Shown here: positions 56,324-64,000 of the stretch, piece by piece
How the letters are laid out: each line of letters starts with the position of its first letter
Numbering within the stretch: position 1 is the first letter of the stretch
NCBI RefSeq assembly: GCF_000622145.1
Contig: NZ_JHWH01000001.1
Span: forward strand, 99,678 to 163,677
Reading direction: 5' to 3'
Length of the DNA: 64,000 nucleotides
Source of the DNA: Paracoccus yeei ATCC BAA-599
Lineage (GTDB): Bacteria; Pseudomonadota; Alphaproteobacteria; Rhodobacterales; Rhodobacteraceae
The notes under the pieces: model-generated
Seen by the model: the letters and a program-made list of their open reading frames with translations, nothing else
The model's database searches: none
What the model was told of the DNA's origin: nothing
Translations under genes and position numbers: made by a program

Positions 56324-57805
56324 TTATTCCTCTTCCTCGTCTTGCGACAACCGATCGGATGGATCGGTGATCCCGTAGCGGTCCAGCTTGGCGCGCAGCC
56401 CGACACGGCTTAGCCCCAACTCGGCGGCGGCGCGGCTCTTGTTCCAGCGATGCCGGGTCAGCGTCTCGCGCAGGATACGCATCTCGATCAGTTCCACCCG
56501 GTCCTTGAGCGTGCCGTCCCCGGTCAGCACCGCCTGCGCCGAGCGATCTGCCCCGGTCTCGGAAGGCGGCCCCTGGAGGATCGCCCGCGAAATCAGATCT
56601 GCCCCAAGGACGCTGTCCTGCGCGAAGATCAGCATGCGGTTGATCTCGTTCGACAATTCGGCGATGTTGCCGGGCCAGTCGTAGTTTTCCAGAAACTCCA
56701 GCGCGGCCACGTCAAAGCCATGCACCAGCTTGCCGTGCCGGGCCGCCAGATCGATCAGGATATGCTGCGCCAGAAGCGCCACATCCCCCCGTCTCTGGCG
56801 CAGGGGCGGCAAGGTCAGTTCGGCCACCGCAAGCGCATAGTAAAGATCGGGGCGAAAGCGGCCCTCGGCCACCAGGGCGGCCGGGTCGCAGCCCGCCCCT
56901 GCCATCAGCCGCAGATTGCTGGTCACGACTTCCTGCCCGCCGACAGGAGTAAAGGCCCCCTGCCGCAAGACCCGCAGCAGCACCAGCTGCATCGCCGGCG
57001 AGAGGGTTTCGACACCGGCAAGATACAGCGTGCCTCGATCCGCTTTCTGAAACAGCCCGATCCGGCTGGTGCCCCCGGGCACAACGCCCCGCTTGGCCCC
57101 CAAAAGCTCGATGGCGATCAAATCCTCGGGCATGCCGGCAAGGTTCAGCGACAGGAACGGCCGGTCCGAGCGCAAGGACGCCATATGCATGGCGCGCGCC
57201 AGTTGCGCCTTGCCGGTGGCGGGTTCCCCGGTCAGCAGGACCGGCACGTCGAAGGCGGCGAACTGCCGAGCCGCCGTCACGACTGCGTTCATCGGCGACT
57301 GCGGACTGCGCAAGACGCTTTCGAACCCCATGCCGTCGATCAGCGCGCGCCGTCTCTTGGCCAGCCGGCTTTCCGCCGTCGAGGTCAGATGCCGCATTTC
57401 CAGCGCCATCCGTTCATTGTCCCGGGCCAACTGAAACAGCCTCGCCGCGTTGCGGACACAGACCAGCAGATGATCGGGATGCCAGGGCTTCTGCACGAAC
57501 TGATGCACGCCCGCATCGTTGATTGCAGCCGCCATCGCTTCGGGATCCGTATAGCCGGTGATCAGCAGGCGCACCGTTTCGGGCCAGCGCTCGCGCACCT
57601 GCGCCAGAAACTCCACCCCCGTCTGCCCCGGCATTCGCTGGTCGCAGATCACGACCTGAACCCATTCATCGGCCATGATCGCCGAGCCTGTGCGGGTATC
57701 CGACGCGGTCAGGATGTCGAACTCATCCTCCAGCGCCATCCGCATCGAGGCCAGTGAATGCGGCTCGTCGTCGATCAACAGGACAGAGGGGCGGCTCTCG
57801 CGCAT
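56324..57805 (-). CDS. hupR: NtrC-family hydrogenase regulator HupR/HoxA
   Basis: A 493-residue response regulator. The receiver domain has Asp55 in ICDQRMPG. The AAA+ domain has a weakened Walker A (GEPATGKA, about 193-200), and the sigma-54 contact motif GAFTGA is replaced by GVVPGG (240-245). The C-terminal Fis-type helix-turn-helix is in [21 protein letters not shown]. capsulatus HupR likewise works with sigma-70 RNA polymerase and lacks this motif. The HupT kinase would be outside the window. It lies between hypB and hypC. Confidence 0.9.
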   Translation of the reverse strand: MRESRPSVLLIDDEPHSLASMRMALEDEFDILTASDTRTGSAIMADEWVQVVICDQRMPGQTGVEFLAQVRERWPETVRLLITGYTDPEAMAAAINDAGVHQFVQKPWHPDHLLVCVRNAARLFQLARDNERMALEMRHLTSTAESRLAKRRRALIDGMGFESVLRSPQSPMNAVVTAARQFAAFDVPVLLTGEPATGKAQLARAMHMASLRSDRPFLSLNLAGMPEDLIAIELLGAKRGVVPGGTSRIGLFQKADRGTLYLAGVETLSPAMQLVLLRVLRQGAFTPVGGQEVVTSNLRLMAGAGCDPAALVAEGRFRPDLYYALAVAELTLPPLRQRRGDVALLAQHILIDLAARHGKLVHGFDVAALEFLENYDWPGNIAELSNEINRMLIFAQDSVLGADLISRAILQGPPSETGADRSAQAVLTGDGTLKDRVELIEMRILRETLTRHRWNKSRAAAELGLSRVGLRAKLDRYGITDPSDRLSQDEEEE

Positions 57806-57809
57806 CGTT

Positions 57810-58694
57810 TCAGGCCTTTGCCGCCAGCGCGCTTTTCAGCCAGCTGAGCCAGTCCTGCATTCCCTCACCGGTGCGGGCCGAAACCCGCAAGATACCGATC
57901 TGCGGATTGACCCTGCGCAGATTGGCCTCGTAGGCGCCCAGATCGGCGTCGCAATGTGGCACCAGGTCGGTCTTGTTCAGGATGGCCAGCCGTGCTGCGG
58001 TGAACATGTCGGGATATTTCAGCGGCTTGTCCTCGCCCTCGGTCACCGAAAGGATCGCAACCTTGGCATCCTCGCCCAGATCGAACGCCGCCGGGCAAAC
58101 CAGATTGCCGACATTTTCGATGAACAGCATCGAGCCGGGGACAAGGCGCAGGCTGTCCATGGCATTCGCCACCATCTGCGCGTCCAGATGACAGCCCTTG
58201 CCCGTATTCACCTGCACCGCCCGCGCGCCGGTGGCGCGGATGCGGTCGGCATCCGCCTCGGTCTGCTGGTCGCCCTCGATCACCGCCAGCGGCTGGGCGC
58301 CCAGCATCGCGATCGTCTTGCACAGAAGCGTGGTCTTGCCCGAGCCGGGCGAGGAGACGAGGTTGACGGCCAGCGCCCGGAGTGCGGTCAGCACCCGGCG
58401 ATTGGCCTGTGCGATCTGATCGTTCTTCGCAAGGATCGAGGTTTCGACCTCGATCAGCCGCGCCTGTGACAGACCGGGCACCGAGACGCCCGCCGCCCCC
58501 TGGCCGTAATGGTGATGATCGCTGCCGTGATGGGCATGCCGGTGGCCGTGTGCGTGTCCATGGTCATGGTCATGGTCATGGTCATGACCGTGATGGTGAT
58601 GGTTATGGGCAAGGCCCAGCCGGTGCGCCTCGTCATGGCTGATCTCGCGCCCGTCCACCAGGACCGTCTCGCTGCAACCACAGACAGTACACAT
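57810..58694 (-). CDS. hypB: hydrogenase nickel incorporation GTPase HypB
   Basis: A 294-residue nickel metallochaperone. The start CTVCGCSE is the high-affinity nickel site. Residues about 30-63 are a histidine-rich tract with some 20 His for nickel storage. The G domain has [11 protein letters not shown] (P-loop about 114-121) and LNKTDLVPH. It delivers nickel with HypA. It overlaps hypA by one base. Confidence 0.95.
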   Translation of the reverse strand: MCTVCGCSETVLVDGREISHDEAHRLGLAHNHHHHGHDHDHDHDHGHAHGHRHAHHGSDHHHYGQGAAGVSVPGLSQARLIEVETSILAKNDQIAQANRRVLTALRALAVNLVSSPGSGKTTLLCKTIAMLGAQPLAVIEGDQQTEADADRIRATGARAVQVNTGKGCHLDAQMVANAMDSLRLVPGSMLFIENVGNLVCPAAFDLGEDAKVAILSVTEGEDKPLKYPDMFTAARLAILNKTDLVPHCDADLGAYEANLRRVNPQIGILRVSARTGEGMQDWLSWLKSALAAKA

Positions 58695-59035
58695 CAGATC
58701 ACCTCCATATCGCGTATCCGCATCTCATCGCCGCCTTCGGGCAGCAACCTGCCGCCGCCACACAAGGGACAGGGAGCCAGCCGGTCGTCGATCTCGACCG
58801 CCGTCGCGCAGTCGAAACACATTGCCCGCCCGGGCAAGTCGATCATGTCGAGCACCGCCCCTTCGGCCGGGCTACCGCGCATCACCACATCAAAGGCAAA
58901 GGCCAGTGCGGGCCTTTCGACGCCGGCAAAGCGGCCGATCTCCAGCCTGAGTCTTGTGACGCGGGCAAAGCCATGGGCGCGGGCCTGATCCTCGACGATC
59001 TGGCGGATGCCCTCGCAAAGCGACATCTCATGCAT
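58694..59035 (-). CDS. hypA: hydrogenase nickel incorporation protein HypA
   Basis: A 113-residue protein starting [10 protein letters not shown], where His2 binds nickel. A zinc site is formed by CFDC and CPLC. It overlaps the hupK end by 8 bases. A longer frame upstream is not the true start. Confidence 0.94.
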   Translation of the reverse strand: MHEMSLCEGIRQIVEDQARAHGFARVTRLRLEIGRFAGVERPALAFAFDVVMRGSPAEGAVLDMIDLPGRAMCFDCATAVEIDDRLAPCPLCGGGRLLPEGGDEMRIRDMEVI

Positions 59036-59933
59036 CTTCGCCCCCGAGGTTGACCGGGATACAGGGATCCAGCACCGAAACCAGAAGCGGCGCGAGCCCC
59101 GCCTTGCCGGCGGGCAGCCGCACCAGTGCTGCCTCAAGCAGGCCACCGGGCATCAGAAGGTGGTCGGTGGGGGTGCGGCGGTGAAAGCGCGTGACAGTCC
59201 CCGCCTCGACCGACATCTGCAGGGTGCAAATCCCGCGCGAACAGGGCACCAGCGCCGTACCATCGGCCAATCGGCGCGGGGTGGGGCCGTTCCCGCGCGA
59301 CAGCGCATCCAGGTCGACAAGCCGCGCCAGAACATGGGCCAGCGGCCCCGCCCCCCATCCGGCCAGCGCGGATTGCACCAGCGGATGCGCGCGATGACGG
59401 GTCAGCACGCTGTTGTCGACCGGCCTGTCAGAGAACGCTGTCGCCGGGTCGAAAGGCGGCAGATCCGCCTCGGCCTCATGCGGGGCGAAGGCCTCGGCGA
59501 TCCTGCCAAGCAGCGGGGCCAGGCCACGACCCGCGTTCAGCCAGTCGGTCAAGGCATCGGCTGCGAACAACTCAGGGCCGCCGAACAGCGCCTGCCGCAA
59601 TGCCTCGCCCCCGCCGGTCCATCCCTGCGGAAGCGCATGCGGCGAGAGGCCCAAAAGCGGTGGCCATTGCAGAAACAGCTTGGCCAGGTGATCGCGGATC
59701 ATATCGCGATGCAATGGCGCCGGATCCGGGGCGTCCCGCCCCATCGCCAGGGCCAGCGCGGTTTCCTGCACCGAATGGCAAAGACCGAAAATCGCCGGCA
59801 AAAGCCGTTCGACCTCTGCGGCCGGACGGCCGGTCATGATCTGATCCACCGCAAGCCCGACCGCGCCCGGACGGCAAAGCATCAGGCCCCCGCCCCGCTC
59901 GGCAAGCCGGAGTCTTGCGGCAGGCCGATTCAT
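59028..59933 (-). CDS. hupK: hydrogenase expression/formation protein HupK
   Basis: A 301-residue protein related to the hydrogenase large subunit but not catalytic. Near the C-terminus [16 protein letters not shown] and [13 protein letters not shown] recall the CxxC regions of HupL. It is thought to serve as a scaffold in assembly. It overlaps hupJ by 4 bases. Confidence 0.85.
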   Translation of the reverse strand: MNRPAARLRLAERGGGLMLCRPGAVGLAVDQIMTGRPAAEVERLLPAIFGLCHSVQETALALAMGRDAPDPAPLHRDMIRDHLAKLFLQWPPLLGLSPHALPQGWTGGGEALRQALFGGPELFAADALTDWLNAGRGLAPLLGRIAEAFAPHEAEADLPPFDPATAFSDRPVDNSVLTRHRAHPLVQSALAGWGAGPLAHVLARLVDLDALSRGNGPTPRRLADGTALVPCSRGICTLQMSVEAGTVTRFHRRTPTDHLLMPGGLLEAALVRLPAGKAGLAPLLVSVLDPCIPVNLGGEDA

Positions 59934-60763
59934 TCCGCCGCCCCGGTCGTGGGCACATCCTGGCCCCCGTCCTGGCCTGCTGACAGCCCGCCAGTCAGCA
60001 GTGCGCGACGCGAGGGCCGCAAATTCGGGACCGGCGGCTCGGCCTGCCTGGCCGGGGCCTCTGCGGCTTCACGGGCTGCGCGGATTTCCGCGGCGCGGTC
60101 GGTCTGATCGCGGTTTTCAGCCCTGAACAGCTCGGCCATGACGGCTTGCGCGACCTCGACTGCCTGCAGCTGACTGGTGAAATCCGCCATCGGCGAAAAC
60201 AGCGAACAGGCCTTGTAGGGACCGACCATCTCGCGGCTGTTATGAAGGAATTCATAATCGCCTGAAGGAAAAGAGATCACCTCCTTCTCGCCGGGTTTCA
60301 GCACCGGCCAGTCTGCATCCTCGCCCGGCAGAAGCACGAGGTTCATGAACCAGGGCGCGATCAGCACGCCCAGATAGCAGCCGTCATAGGCGCGAAAGCC
60401 CACGGCCTCGACATGAAGCGCCTGATTGATCACCGGCACGTCGCGCATCTTCGAATGATAGACCTCGCGGAAATCGGCCACGAGCCGCGCCGTCGCCGCG
60501 CCGATCAGCGCGGCCTTGCGCATCTCGTCCGAACCCGGATCCTCGCGGACGATGAACTGCGCCCTGGGCGCGTCGCAGCCGGGACATGTCCAGTCCTCGG
60601 GCAGCGCCACGAAGGGCGTGCCAGGCAGGACCTGGCGGTAGTCGTCGCCCTCGGCCGGGTCATAGGTCGTCCAGCAGATCTTGCATTCCATGATCGCCTG
60701 CGGGCTGATCCGGTCATTGGCCCCAAGATACGAGCCCTCGAACCCGTGACGCGCCTCGCTCAT
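59930..60763 (-). CDS. hupJ: HupJ: rubredoxin domain fused to HybE-type chaperone
   Basis: A 277-residue protein. Residues about 25-72 are a rubredoxin with CKIC (Cys27, Cys30) and CPGC (Cys60, Cys63). Residues about 80-225 are the HybE/HupJ chaperone domain (NLVLLPGEDADWP, KEVISFPSGDYEFL). In Rhizobium leguminosarum HupI (rubredoxin) and HupJ are separate proteins. The C-terminal 50 residues are low-complexity. It protects or assembles the hydrogenase during aerobic or micro-oxic maturation. Confidence 0.9.
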   Translation of the reverse strand: MSEARHGFEGSYLGANDRISPQAIMECKICWTTYDPAEGDDYRQVLPGTPFVALPEDWTCPGCDAPRAQFIVREDPGSDEMRKAALIGAATARLVADFREVYHSKMRDVPVINQALHVEAVGFRAYDGCYLGVLIAPWFMNLVLLPGEDADWPVLKPGEKEVISFPSGDYEFLHNSREMVGPYKACSLFSPMADFTSQLQAVEVAQAVMAELFRAENRDQTDRAAEIRAAREAAEAPARQAEPPVPNLRPSRRALLTGGLSAGQDGGQDVPTTGAAE

Positions 60764-61593
60764 CGGATCGCCCCCAGCACTTCGCGGATGCGGTCCGCGC
60801 TGTCCGCCAGATCCTCGGGCGCCGCCAGCGCGACCTCGGGAACATCGGTCACCTCGAAGGTATCAAGGATCAGCGTGTCCATCGAGTTGAAGAACTGAAC
60901 CCGCCAGACATGGGCCTGGCCGGTCGCGGTCAGCCGGCAATTGCCATAGCCGCGCGACAGGATGGTGACCGATCCCTGACCCAGAGCCGCATCGAGCCAG
61001 ACAAGATCTTCTTCCGTATGCGGCAGAAGCGTCAGATTGACGACATGCAGATCGTCACGGGTGCGCCATGCGGCGGATTTGTCGATGAGTTCGGCCAGCA
61101 GCGCGGGCGCATTGACCACGCCGGGCTGACGCGGGGCAAGAACGCCGATGGCGGGGCGCTGCGGCACGAAGGCGCGCTCCAGCGCGACCGCGGGGATCGG
61201 CGCAACCTCGACGCGGTCGATGCCTTCGGCCTTCAGCACCCAGACCCCGGCAAAGACGCTTTCCTGCGCCGCGAACGCCGGCACGCCCCGCGCGCGCAGC
61301 GATACCTCGCCCTGCCCCAGCGTCTCGGCGATCAGGACGCGATTTTCGGCATCCAGCCCGCTCAGATCAAAGCCCCGGCGCGCGGCGCCCCCCGCCACGG
61401 CGTCGCAAGCATCGGCCAGCGCGGTCAGCAGGTTGAAAGCCGGCGCCAGCGGCGCGGGGTCCACGACCTCGGGAAGGTGCATGTCATAGGTCCGCATCCC
61501 CGAGGGCAGCGGCAGCCAGTCGAGTTCTTCGCCCTCGTCCGGCTGTGATCCGGGGCCGAAACCCTGCGGCGGCAGATGGAAATTCGCGGCCAT
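60760..61593 (-). CDS. hupH: hydrogenase expression/formation protein HupH
   Basis: A 277-residue protein of the HupH/HyaF family. Typical are SGMRTYDMHLPEV, LLDEL-like regions and the C-terminal GYGNCRLTATGQAHVWRVQF followed by NSMDTLILDTFEV. It is needed for assembly of the small subunit in related bacteria. It overlaps hupJ by 4 bases. Confidence 0.9.
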   Translation of the reverse strand: MAANFHLPPQGFGPGSQPDEGEELDWLPLPSGMRTYDMHLPEVVDPAPLAPAFNLLTALADACDAVAGGAARRGFDLSGLDAENRVLIAETLGQGEVSLRARGVPAFAAQESVFAGVWVLKAEGIDRVEVAPIPAVALERAFVPQRPAIGVLAPRQPGVVNAPALLAELIDKSAAWRTRDDLHVVNLTLLPHTEEDLVWLDAALGQGSVTILSRGYGNCRLTATGQAHVWRVQFFNSMDTLILDTFEVTDVPEVALAAPEDLADSADRIREVLGAIR

Positions 61594-61602
61594 GATAAAT
61601 CC

Positions 61603-61989
61603 TCAACCCGGCAGTGACAGGATATGGCTGGTGCGGGCGATGTAGTCGTCCCAGTCGCGGATCTTCTCGATCGCTCCAAGGTAGAGCCCTTGGCGAAAGA
61701 ACAGAAATCCTGGCGTTTTGAGCGCCTTGTGGGTTTCGCGGACCTGCGCCTCGATGGCATCATCGACCAGCGCGCAGTCGAAGGCGTTCTGGAAGGTCAT
61801 GCGCAGTTCCGGCAGGATCACCGCCGCGTCCGCCGTTTCCAGATTGCGCCGGGGATCGCCCGGAACGAACAGGCAGTGCAGGCCGGGCCTTTGGGTGAAT
61901 TCAGCCACGTCATGCAGGGAATGCAGCCTCGGCCAGCCGAATTCGTCCTCAAGCCGCGCCAGAAGCGGATGCAATGCGGTTATGGTCAT
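61603..61989 (-). CDS. hupG: hydrogenase accessory protein HupG (HyaE-like)
   Basis: A 128-residue thioredoxin-fold protein without the redox cysteine pair. FTQRPGLHCLFVPGDPRR and ALKTPGFLFFRQGLYLGAIE match the HyaE/HupG family, a chaperone for the small subunit's Tat export. It lies between hupF and hupH. Confidence 0.88.
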   Translation of the reverse strand: MTITALHPLLARLEDEFGWPRLHSLHDVAEFTQRPGLHCLFVPGDPRRNLETADAAVILPELRMTFQNAFDCALVDDAIEAQVRETHKALKTPGFLFFRQGLYLGAIEKIRDWDDYIARTSHILSLPG

Positions 61990-61992
61990 GGT

Positions 61993-62304
61993 TCAGCCTG
62001 TCCTTTGGCCCGCATCCAGGGCGGCTTGCAGATGGGGCGGCAGTTGCGGCGTGCGGGCATCGAGGTCGGCGAAGGCGTCGCCGGGATCGCCCCCGGCCAT
62101 CACCGCGCGCAGCCCGTCCAGCGCGGCGGCGATGCTGGCGGCGCGGTCGGCATCGATCACCTCATGCGCGGTGCCAAGGAAACACAGAACCCAGTCTCCG
62201 GGCCGCGCCTCGGGCACAAGGCTGAGATCGATCAGATCGCCCCTGGTGTCAGTGCCGGCGATACCGTCGACGGAAACGAGCTTTGCGGGGATGCCCATAC
62301 ACAT
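61993..62304 (-). CDS. hupF: hydrogenase assembly chaperone HupF (HypC-like)
   Basis: A 103-residue protein starting [14 protein letters not shown], a HypC paralogue with an extended C-terminus. It is known to stabilise the large subunit under oxygen in R. leguminosarum. It overlaps hupD by one base. Confidence 0.92.
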   Translation of the reverse strand: MCMGIPAKLVSVDGIAGTDTRGDLIDLSLVPEARPGDWVLCFLGTAHEVIDADRAASIAAALDGLRAVMAGGDPGDAFADLDARTPQLPPHLQAALDAGQRTG

Positions 62305-62921
62305 CAGCCGGCCGCAGGAAAGAACCGCGCATCCCCGATACGGCAGGCCAGCGACTCGTCGGGCCGGCCTGTCTCATAGGCGTCGCGCCGGATCGCGGGA
62401 TCGGCCAGTTCGCCCTCGGTCGCACCGGGCCGCGCCTCGGCGCCCCATTCGGCCAACCGGCCCAGCGCCACGGCGATGGCATCGGAGATTCGGGCCGCAA
62501 CGACATCGCGCAGCCCGCCGCCGTAATCTTCCAGCTCGGCGGGCTGGCAGCCGATCAGCACCATGCGCGGCGGGCAACGTCCCATAAGCTGCGCCGTGGC
62601 GATCACCTCCTGAAAGCCGGTCTGATGCAGGCTCATCTTCTTGGCGCCCAGGAAGGCCGGCACCTCGTCGTCCTCGACGATCTTCAGCGTCCCCGGTGCA
62701 AGGCCGTAATCCACCGCGTCAAAGACGATCAGCGCATCGGCTTCCTCAAGAAAAGGCAGCAGGTAAAGTCCCTGCGTTCCCCCGTCCAGCAGCCGGACAT
62801 GGGACGGCAGCGCGTGACTGTCGGCCAGCGCCTCGACACAACGGACACCGAAACCCTCGTCTGCCCAAAGAACGTTTCCGATCCCGAGAATGAGGATATG
62901 TTCAGGATTATGCGCTGGCAT
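62304..62921 (-). CDS. hupD: hydrogenase maturation endopeptidase HupD
   Basis: A 205-residue protease that removes the C-terminal peptide of the large subunit after nickel insertion. [15 protein letters not shown] carries the nickel-binding Glu, and FDAVDY and [10 protein letters not shown] carry the other ligands. The ATG at 62921 has GGGAGGGACC upstream. It starts a new unit after the terminator behind hupC. Confidence 0.94.
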   Translation of the reverse strand: MPAHNPEHILILGIGNVLWADEGFGVRCVEALADSHALPSHVRLLDGGTQGLYLLPFLEEADALIVFDAVDYGLAPGTLKIVEDDEVPAFLGAKKMSLHQTGFQEVIATAQLMGRCPPRMVLIGCQPAELEDYGGGLRDVVAARISDAIAVALGRLAEWGAEARPGATEGELADPAIRRDAYETGRPDESLACRIGDARFFPAAG

Positions 62922-62973
62922 CGGTCCCTCCCAGACCAGGCTCGCGTCCGGCAGGGCCGGCTTTGCACCCCAC

Positions 62974-63000
62974 AGTATACCTTCCACCCTGCCATGCGAG
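62974..63000 (-). promoter_or_regulatory. candidate promoter ahead of hupD
   Basis: On the minus strand TATACT (62979-62974) is a good -10 box, and a TTGCCT lies about 19 bases upstream. The leader to the hupD ATG would be about 45 bases. The region further up is very AT-rich for this genome (around 63030-63050). Confidence 0.45.
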
Positions 63001-63046
63001 GCAAAAAGCCGCAGGCGCGCAAAAACCATATATATACCTGATATAC

Positions 63047-63076
63047 AATAAAAATCCCGCCGAGAACGGCGGGATT
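63047..63076 (-). terminator. rho-independent terminator after hupC
   Basis: AATCCCGCC and GGCGGGATT form a 9-bp stem with a 6-base loop; on the minus strand it is followed by TTTTTATTG. It lies 62 bases after the hupC stop. Confidence 0.85.
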
Positions 63077-63138
63077 CACGACGGACGAATGGCTAGCACC
63101 CTTCCATTTTCACCTATAGCTGGAAGGCTTCGTTCCAG

Positions 63139-63885
63139 TCAGTCCTTCCGGTCATCCTTGAAAGTGCGGTGCCCGGAAATCATGGTCGAGACCATGGATT
63201 GGCGCGACATGATGTCTTCGCGGACCGCCACATAGATATGGACGATCACGAAGATGACGATCCACCACATGCCGATGCGATGCAGCGTATGCAGGCGCTG
63301 CGTGTTCTGCACCAGATCCTGGGCCCAGCCGAACAGCGTGTAGAACACGCTGTCACGCCCCGCCCCTTCGGCATAAAGCGCGAAGCCTGTAACGATCATG
63401 AAGCTCAGCCCGACCGTCATGAACAGGAACATCGCAAGCTGCGCCAGCGGGTTGTGCCCGACATATTTCTTGGGTTCTTTCTCGAGAAAGAAATACCAGC
63501 GCAGTTCGAACAGCAACTCGCTCCAGAACCGGCGGGAAAAGACCGGCACATAGAACAGCTGTCTGGCATGGTGGTTGCCCATGAAGGCCCAGTAGATGCG
63601 GCCGAAAAAGCCCACGGTCAGGATCATCGCCGCCGCGAAATGGGCAAATCGGATATAGCCGAAGACGAACTGGTCATAGGCTTCGGCGATCTGCATCGAG
63701 GGCGGCGGACGGCCGATGAACCAGCCGGTCACGCACAGGACCATGATGCAGGCGGCATTGACCCAGTGCCAGATCCGGACCGGTGTCTCATAGACATAAA
63801 CCGAGGTTTGTCGCGTCACCTGATGCGCGGCGCCCAGCGCGCGGCCCTCGAAATGATGGTCGTCAGAGGCGTGGCTGTCGGTCAT
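63139..63885 (-). CDS. hupC: [NiFe]-hydrogenase cytochrome b subunit
   Basis: A 248-residue membrane protein with four helices (about 40-60, 80-105, 150-175 and 205-225). His in RIWHWVNAACI, RFAHFAAAM and LHTLHRIGMWW bind the two b haems. It anchors HupSL and passes electrons from H2 to quinone. The C-terminus ends HRTFKDDRKD. Directly preceded by a probable hupE with a 4-base gap. Confidence 0.94.
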   Translation of the reverse strand: MTDSHASDDHHFEGRALGAAHQVTRQTSVYVYETPVRIWHWVNAACIMVLCVTGWFIGRPPPSMQIAEAYDQFVFGYIRFAHFAAAMILTVGFFGRIYWAFMGNHHARQLFYVPVFSRRFWSELLFELRWYFFLEKEPKKYVGHNPLAQLAMFLFMTVGLSFMIVTGFALYAEGAGRDSVFYTLFGWAQDLVQNTQRLHTLHRIGMWWIVIFVIVHIYVAVREDIMSRQSMVSTMISGHRTFKDDRKD

Positions 63886-63889
63886 GGGG

Positions 63890-64000
63890 TCAGCCTCCGG
63901 CCATCAGGGCAAGGCCCGCCGCGGCGATGCCGGACCCCGAAAGGGTCTGCAGCAGCCGGGCCGCGCGGCCATCCGCGATCCTCCGTGCGATGCCGATCCC
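63890..64000 (-). CDS. hupE: probable HupE/UreJ nickel permease, C-terminal end only
   Basis: The minus-strand frame from the window edge reads GIGIARRIADGRAARLLQTL and then a hydrophobic helix ending LALMAGG and TGA. The positive loop followed by one last helix fits the end of HupE, a nickel permease. With only 36 codons the call is tentative. Confidence 0.4.
   Translation of the reverse strand, partial: GIGIARRIADGRAARLLQTLSGSGIAAAGLALMAGG

Overview
The window looks like chromosomal DNA of a Rhodobacterales alphaproteobacterium, most likely Paracoccus or a close relative. The evidence is high GC content, a HemA-type 5-aminolevulinate synthase, Rhodobacterales-style gene neighbourhoods, a tRNA-His of the alphaproteobacterial type, and a hup/hyp [NiFe]-hydrogenase cluster in the gene order known from Rhodobacter capsulatus. 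Assignments come from reading the translated sequence; no database search was run.

Layout, left to right. 1-900: debris of at least three insertion-sequence families (IS256, IS3, ISL3) around the 3' end of a DUF2478 gene. 1045-5820 (minus): a SorA/SorB-like sulfite dehydrogenase and the proton-translocating transhydrogenase pntAB. 6002-8161: a YceI protein and the ribosomal operon rpsF-rpsR-rplI. 9148-13009: an L-lactate operon lldP-lldR-lldD with three candidate LldR operators. 13013-20228: an SDR dehydrogenase, a lysine 2,3-aminomutase-type radical SAM enzyme and a dipeptide ABC transporter (dppABCDF order). 20711-22551: pseudouridine catabolism (psuK-psuG). 22548-34878: patatin, prfB, PBP1A, amidase, aminotransferase, DsbA-like protein, ispG, a RodZ-like protein and hemA. 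35047-42394: an M20 peptidase, two membrane-associated stress-type proteins, a class V aminotransferase and a gamma-glutamyl-polyamine type cluster (amidotransferase, glutamine synthetase-like, FAD oxidase). 42391-51169: rsh, rpoZ, folK, NYN protein, an OmpA/MotA-like pair, ChaC, DUF2125 protein and tRNA-His. 51223-53616: a small stress island (broken amino-acid ABC permease, NDUFS4-like protein, two Hsp20). 53826-64000 (minus): hydrogenase maturation genes hypEDC, hupR, hypBA, hupKJHGFD, then hupC and the 3' end of a probable hupE. The structural genes hupSL and hypF are not in the window.

Functional themes. Energy metabolism dominates: sulfite oxidation feeding cytochrome c, transhydrogenation, lactate oxidation, and H2 uptake through a membrane cytochrome b. 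HemA, which supplies haem for these, has an FNR-type box upstream. Most operons are tightly packed with ATGA overlaps.

The most interesting unexplained signals are: a candidate pseudoknot in the rpsF leader; the repeated TGGT-N3-ACCA operators at lldPRD; a family of about 22-bp intergenic repeats present five times, two of them with an attached GC hairpin; an 8-bp-arm palindrome upstream of the dpp operon; and a terminator plus a new promoter splitting the hup operon between hupC and hupD. I found no CRISPR array, prophage or recognisable defence island.
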